Of a DNA stretch of 36,203 nt, positions 33,252-36,203 are shown in pieces; position 1 is the first letter of the stretch, and each line of letters begins with the position of its first letter. Origin of the DNA: Terriglobia bacterium (GTDB lineage: Bacteria > Acidobacteriota > Terriglobia > Bryobacterales > Bryobacteraceae); contig JAIQFN010000060.1 of the NCBI GenBank assembly GCA_020073265.1, positions 1 to 36,203 of the forward strand. Reading direction: 5' to 3'. A program made the translations under genes and the position numbers. The notes beneath the pieces are model-generated. The model saw only the letters and a list, made by a program, of their open reading frames with translations. It was not told where the DNA came from and searched no databases.

Positions 33252-33863
33252 ATGCGTTGGAAGTGGTTCCTCGCCGGGTTGATCGCATTTCCCGTAGCGG
33301 CGGGCCTGGCGGGCTGGATCTTTCTGAAGACCCGCGCGGACGGCTTTAGCGCCCGGGCGCAGCCGACGCGGATCGAGACGGTGCTCGCGCAGCAGGCGCG
33401 CCGGCTGGCTGTACCGGCCTTGGCCGTTTCGCGCGTCAATCCAGTAAGTGACTCTCCCGAGGTGCTGGAAGAAGCCAAGGCGCATTGGGCGGATCACTGC
33501 GCCGGTTGCCACTCGAACGACGGCAGCGGCAATACGCCGATGGGCAAAGGGATGTATCCGCCGGCGCCCGACATGCGCGCGCCCGCCACCCAGCAGATGA
33601 CGGACGGCGAGTTATTCTTTATCATCGAGAATGGTGTCCGGATGAGCGGCATGCCCGCCTGGGGCGGCGCGGGACACGACGAGCAGGATTCCTGGAAGCT
33701 GGTGCGCTTCATCCGCCACCTGCCGCGCATCACTCAGCAGGAGCTGCTGGAGATGGACAAGCTGAATCCGAAAAGTCCGGACGAGCTGAAGGAAGAGCAG
33801 GAAGAACGAGAATTTCTGAATGGAGGCCAACCACATGAACAATCGCCGCACCACCATCACTAG
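33252..33863 (+). CDS. Membrane-anchored cytochrome c
   Basis: 203 residues. One N-terminal helix (WFLAGLIAFPVAAGLAGWIFL) acts as anchor or uncleaved signal. CAGCH (Cys83, Cys86, His87) is the covalent heme c site, and MSGMPAW at 131-137 gives the likely axial Met, as in class I small cytochromes. The tail is acidic and charged (PDELKEEQEEREF), then ends PHEQSPHHHH because the last 29 bases overlap the start of the next gene. It acts in electron transfer outside the inner membrane; partner unknown. It is probably co-transcribed with the DUF5666-like gene. Confidence 0.9.
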   Translation: MRWKWFLAGLIAFPVAAGLAGWIFLKTRADGFSARAQPTRIETVLAQQARRLAVPALAVSRVNPVSDSPEVLEEAKAHWADHCAGCHSNDGSGNTPMGKGMYPPAPDMRAPATQQMTDGELFFIIENGVRMSGMPAWGGAGHDEQDSWKLVRFIRHLPRITQQELLEMDKLNPKSPDELKEEQEEREFLNGGQPHEQSPHHHH

Positions 33864-34179
33864 GCGGACTATTTTCCAAACGGGTTGTTTTTTTCTAGTC
33901 TCGACGCTGGCGTTCGCGCACGGCGGGCTGGAGCACGTCATGGGTACCGTCACCGCGATTTCCGATACTTCGGTCACGGTCAAGACCGCGGCGGGCAAGG
34001 CGGTCGAAGTGGGCTTCGATGCCAAGACCACGTTTTCCAAGAACGATCAGGCGATCCAGAAAGCCGCCGTCAAGGTGGGGGATCGCGTAGTGATTCACGC
34101 GGAGAAGAGCGGCTCCAAGCTGCTGGCGCATACCGTTGAGATCGGAACGGCAGGAGCGGCCAAAGCGGCCAAACACTAG
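33835..34179 (+). CDS. Exported DUF5666-like protein
   Basis: 114 residues. The ATG at 33835 is preferred over one at 33820 because GGAGG (33822-33826) then lies eight bases upstream. The N-terminus is basic (NNRRTTITRRTIFQTG) followed by a hydrophobic stretch and AFAHGG, a signal peptide with a twin-Arg flavour. The mature part is an OB-like small beta domain: VMGTVTAISDTSVTVKTAAGKAVEVGF, TTFSKNDQ, and VKVGDRVVIHAEKSGSKLLAHTVEIG, the DUF5666 pattern. Function unknown; the cytochrome c overlap suggests a shared periplasmic or metal-related process. Confidence 0.75.
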   Translation: MNNRRTTITRRTIFQTGCFFLVSTLAFAHGGLEHVMGTVTAISDTSVTVKTAAGKAVEVGFDAKTTFSKNDQAIQKAAVKVGDRVVIHAEKSGSKLLAHTVEIGTAGAAKAAKH

Positions 34180-34186
34180 ATGTGGC

Positions 34187-34227
34187 GCACGCACTCGTGC
34201 GTGCCGCGTTCACACTCGTGTGAACGC
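34187..34227. repeat. Two tandem perfect hairpins with the same CTCG loop
   Basis: GCACGCA-CTCG-TGCGTGC (34187-34204) has a 7-bp stem; GCGTTCACA-CTCG-TGTGAACGC (34206-34227) has a 9-bp stem. They sit between the DUF5666-like gene and the next start, without a T-run. This is probably a dispersed repeat of this lineage or a transcript-processing/attenuation structure. Confidence 0.7.
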
Positions 34228-34237
34228 AATTTCAACC

Positions 34238-35152
34238 ATGTTCTATTTCACCGAATCGGATGTTCGAGAACTGTTACCCATCGGCGAATGCGTCGGCGTA
34301 ATGCGCCGCGCCTTCGAAGCTCTGGCGCAGGGGCGCGCGCAGAACCAGCCCCGGCGGAGGCTGATCCTGGAATCGGGGTCCGTGCTGCACAGCATGGCCG
34401 GCGAGTTCATCAATTACTTCGGCACCAAGTTCTACTCCACCAACCCGCGCTACGGCGCGCACTTCAGCTTCATGCTGTACGACGCCAAGACCGCGCACCC
34501 GCTGGCGTTCATGGAAGCCAATCACCTGGGGCAGATTCGCACCGGCGCGGCCAGCGGCTACGCCACCGATCTGCTGGCCGACCCGAAGGCGAACACGGTG
34601 GGGTTCATCGGCTCGGGATTCCAGGCGCGTACGCAACTGGAAGCGATCCGCTCGGTCCGGCCGATCCAAAGCGTCCGGGTCTGGAGCCGCAGTGAGGAGA
34701 AGCGCCGCAAGTTCGCCGAGGAGTGCAACGCCACCGCGGTCGATACGGCGGAAGAAGCCGTGCGCGGCGCGCAGATCGTCGTCACCGCAACCAACGCCAA
34801 GGACCCGGTCCTCGAAGATAGCTGGATCGCGCCAGGCACCATGATCAATGCCATGGGATCGAACGTGGCTTCGCGCCGCGAGCTGCCGGCCGAGCTGGTG
34901 CGCCGCGCCGACCTCATCGCCGCCGATTCCATCGAGCAGGCGCGCATCGAGGCCGGCGACCTGATCCTGGCCGATTGCTGGGCCAACGTCGTGGACCTGC
35001 AAAACGTCCAGCGGCACTACGACCCGCGTCAGATTACCATCTTCAAGTCGCTTGGATTGGGAGTGGAGGACGTGGCCGCGGGCGCGTTCATCTACGAGCG
35101 GGCGCTCGCTACTCCTGAACGGTTTGCTGATCGGAATCGCGCCACGCGCTGA
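34238..35152 (+). CDS. Ornithine cyclodeaminase/mu-crystallin family protein
   Basis: 304 residues from the ATG at 34238; upstream in-frame codons run through the hairpin repeat and are rejected. Family features: YFGTKFYSTNP (Lys64 substrate region), GQIRTGAASGYATD (98-111), the dinucleotide-binding GFIGSGFQARTQLEAI (GxGxxA at 125-130), NAMGSNVASRRELP, and FKSLGLGVEDVA (269-280). The fold uses NAD(P)H; members act as ornithine cyclodeaminase, ketimine reductase or alanine dehydrogenase, and the sequence does not decide among these. The gene's end overlaps the convergent zinc-ribbon gene by 44 bases. Confidence 0.9.
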   Translation: MFYFTESDVRELLPIGECVGVMRRAFEALAQGRAQNQPRRRLILESGSVLHSMAGEFINYFGTKFYSTNPRYGAHFSFMLYDAKTAHPLAFMEANHLGQIRTGAASGYATDLLADPKANTVGFIGSGFQARTQLEAIRSVRPIQSVRVWSRSEEKRRKFAEECNATAVDTAEEAVRGAQIVVTATNAKDPVLEDSWIAPGTMINAMGSNVASRRELPAELVRRADLIAADSIEQARIEAGDLILADCWANVVDLQNVQRHYDPRQITIFKSLGLGVEDVAAGAFIYERALATPERFADRNRATR

Positions 35153-35330
35153 TCTTGAGCCGCCGGCAGACCCAGCACAGGCCTTCGGTGGAATTGGGCG
35201 CGCACGGCGCACTACACACCGAGCACTTCGCCAGACGCTGAAGCTGATCCGTCTGGATCGCGCGCTTGGCCTGTTCCAGCAGGCCTTTGTCGATCACGGG
35301 CTCATTCACCGGCAGCGATTTTCGTTTCAT
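35109..35330 (-). CDS. Small zinc-ribbon protein
   Basis: 73 residues with a Lys-rich start and CSVCSAPCAPN plus LCWVC, two CxxC pairs that should bind one zinc. The ATG at 35330 has only AAGGG immediately upstream. The 3' end overlaps the cyclodeaminase gene by 44 bases on the other strand. No family assigned; such proteins often bind nucleic acid or partner proteins. Confidence 0.6.
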   Translation of the reverse strand: MKRKSLPVNEPVIDKGLLEQAKRAIQTDQLQRLAKCSVCSAPCAPNSTEGLCWVCRRLKISAWRDSDQQTVQE

Positions 35331-35367
35331 GCCCTTACAAACACTACACTAACACGGAACGGGCGCG

Positions 35368-35568
35368 CTAGGCGGCCCGGTCCAGCCGCATGATGTATCC
35401 GGGATCCAGCGAGGCTGAACACCGCGAGCACTTCTGGCCGGGCTTCACCTTGGCTGTCTTCCCGTTGCTGACCACCGTGCCTTCCACCGTATGCGTGCAG
35501 ATGGGGCAATAGACGAAGGCGTTGGTCTCGAATTGAACTGCTGGTTGCGGGCGAGCTTGAATGTTCAT
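35368..35568 (-). CDS. Small zinc-ribbon protein (66 aa)
   Basis: 66 residues. The ATG at 35568 has AAGGAG about seven bases upstream. Two CxxC pairs, YCPICTHTVEG and CSRCSAS, are split by VKPGQKC, as in a rubredoxin-like zinc ribbon. It lies upstream of, and on the same strand as, the other zinc-ribbon gene. Function unknown. CGTCA...TGACG (35582-35598) near its start is a possible operator. Confidence 0.78.
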   Translation of the reverse strand: MNIQARPQPAVQFETNAFVYCPICTHTVEGTVVSNGKTAKVKPGQKCSRCSASLDPGYIMRLDRAA

Positions 35569-35717
35569 GGTCTGCTCCTTTCGTCACTCAATATGACGCA
35601 AGTCGAGGACCAAAAGATTGCAAAAAGTGTGTAAACAGCCGAGGCGCAAGGATTCCGCCTTCGCGAGAAGACGATGCACCGGATTGTCTGATTGCTTATG
35701 AAACTTGCGTCTATCTA
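35569..35717. other. Promoter region of the zinc-ribbon gene
   Basis: The inverted repeat CGTCA-N7-TGACG at 35582-35598 lies 14-30 bases before the zinc-ribbon start and is AT-rich in the middle. No further gene seen. Confidence 0.35.
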
Positions 35718-35939
35718 TTAAATGCGTTCGCCCCGGCCAGCGAAATTTTCAACCAGGCGAACCGCGAGTTGGGGTTTTCACTCACCCAACTTTGCTTCGA
35801 AGGACCGGCCGAGGAGCTTCCGCTCGCCGAGAACCAGCCGCCGGCGCTGCTCGCAGTCTCGATCACGGCATTCCGCGTGCAAGAAGCCGAAGGATTGAAA
35901 CCCGACTTCCTGACGCGTCGTTGCGGCTCTCTAGCTTAG
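35718..35939 (+). pseudogene. Fragment of malonyl-CoA:ACP transacylase (fabD)
   Basis: An in-frame stretch of ~73 codons ending in TAG at 35937-35939 reads SEIFNQANRELGFSLTQLCF, then EGPAEELPLAENQPPALLAV and EGLKPDF, the pattern of FabD residues ~20-90. The N-terminal GQGSQ loop and the catalytic GHSLGE region just downstream are both missing: after KPDF the frame runs into TRRCGSLA and a stop. FabD is normally ~310 residues, so this is a dead fragment. Its 3' end is where the palindromic repeat begins, which may have caused the break. Confidence 0.75.
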
Positions 35940-35991
35940 TGGGGCAGCCAATCGTGGCTGCAACCGCCTTCAGGCGGCTCTTCTGCCGCAC
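35939..35991. repeat. Half-copy of the palindromic repeat
   Basis: GTGGGGCAGCCAATCGTGG, then CTGCAACCGCCTTCAGGCGGCTC, is close to the minus-strand arm of the element at 19961-20049. Inside it CCGCC-TTCA-GGCGG forms a small hairpin. It ends near GCCGCAC, apparently truncated. Confidence 0.65.
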
Positions 35992-36013
35992 AGACTAGTT
36001 GTTCCGCAGGCTG

Positions 36014-36203
36014 CTAGTGTCCTGAGTCAGAAGTTCGCATACAAAAGCGGGCGATCTTTTTGAGGATGGAGTCAGCGTCCGCGGTCCAGGCGAAGGGTTT
36101 GGAGTTCTGGTTGTGATGAGTCAGGTATTCGGCAATCGCGGTCTCCAGTTCACGAACGCTGCCGAAGGTGCCGCGCCGGATACGTTTGTCTGTAAGCAGG
36201 CCA
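36014..36203 (-). CDS. IS630-family transposase, C-terminal end (start outside window)
   Basis: Read on the minus strand this gives ~62 codons, LLTDKRIRRGTFGSVRELE, IAEYLTHHNQNSKPFAWTA and DSILKKIARFCMRTSDSGH, ending in TAG at 36014-36016. This is the conserved end of DDE-type IS630 transposases, including the NxxPKPF-like NQNSKPFAW motif. IS630 elements insert at TA; the TA at 36015-36016 may be the element border. The catalytic core lies to the right of the window, so activity cannot be judged. Confidence 0.85.
   Translation of the reverse strand, partial: GLLTDKRIRRGTFGSVRELETAIAEYLTHHNQNSKPFAWTADADSILKKIARFCMRTSDSGH

Noticed and set aside
1-36203. CRISPR arrays, tRNA and rRNA genes
   Set aside because: No regularly spaced repeats, cloverleaf-like sequences or rRNA segments were seen by eye on either strand.

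Overview
The window looks like chromosomal DNA of a GC-rich Acidobacteriota of the Bryobacterales/Solibacter type. The best evidence is a TIGR03435-type protein at 6822 (a family expanded in Solibacter-like genomes), large secreted M14 and S9 peptidases, and a CAAX-protease-like gene of the exosortase-associated kind. This assignment comes from gene content only. No rRNA, tRNA or CRISPR array was seen.

Layout. 1-4740 (minus): two secreted peptidases in tandem, an M14 metallopeptidase that runs off the left edge and an S9 serine peptidase. 4870-6784: a small exported protein and a divergent TolC-like outer membrane protein. 6822-7598: the TIGR03435 protein. 7652-8118 (minus): an AbrB-type antitoxin followed by the remains of a PIN toxin. 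8491-9851: a LOG-family nucleotide hydrolase and a convergent YciI-domain protein. 9926-12906: a TPR lipoprotein and a CPBP membrane protease. 12910-15492 (minus): a compact scpA-scpB-pseudouridine synthase-CoA-binding operon. 15546-16345 (minus): a cupin gene overlapping a fragment of an aspartyl-tRNA synthetase. 16465-18801: a small Ser/His-rich protein and a prolyl oligopeptidase.

18868-24044 holds two paralogous radical SAM/SPASM proteins on either side of a sodium:solute symporter and a small membrane protein, followed by a convergent membrane polyferredoxin. 24120-29461 (minus) is the most distinctive part: two tandem single-module NRPS-like enzymes (adenylation, carrier, thioesterase; no condensation domain). 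Their thioesterases carry a cysteine where serine is normal, with Asp and His still correctly spaced. Each copy has its own nearly identical leader and a matching candidate promoter, so the duplicated unit included regulatory DNA. The adenylation domains differ more than the carrier/thioesterase ends, which suggests two substrates and one shared release chemistry.

29703-35568: a homodimeric pyruvate dehydrogenase E1 (aceE), a glycosyltransferase-like protein, a cytochrome c overlapping a DUF5666-like gene, an ornithine cyclodeaminase-family enzyme, and two small zinc-ribbon proteins. The right end (35718-36203) is decayed: a fabD fragment ends in a palindromic repeat also found at 19961, next to the end of an IS630-family transposase gene.

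The strongest lead for something undescribed is the pair of Cys-thioesterase NRPS-like enzymes, possibly working with the adjacent radical SAM/polyferredoxin/symporter genes. That functional link is inference from position only.
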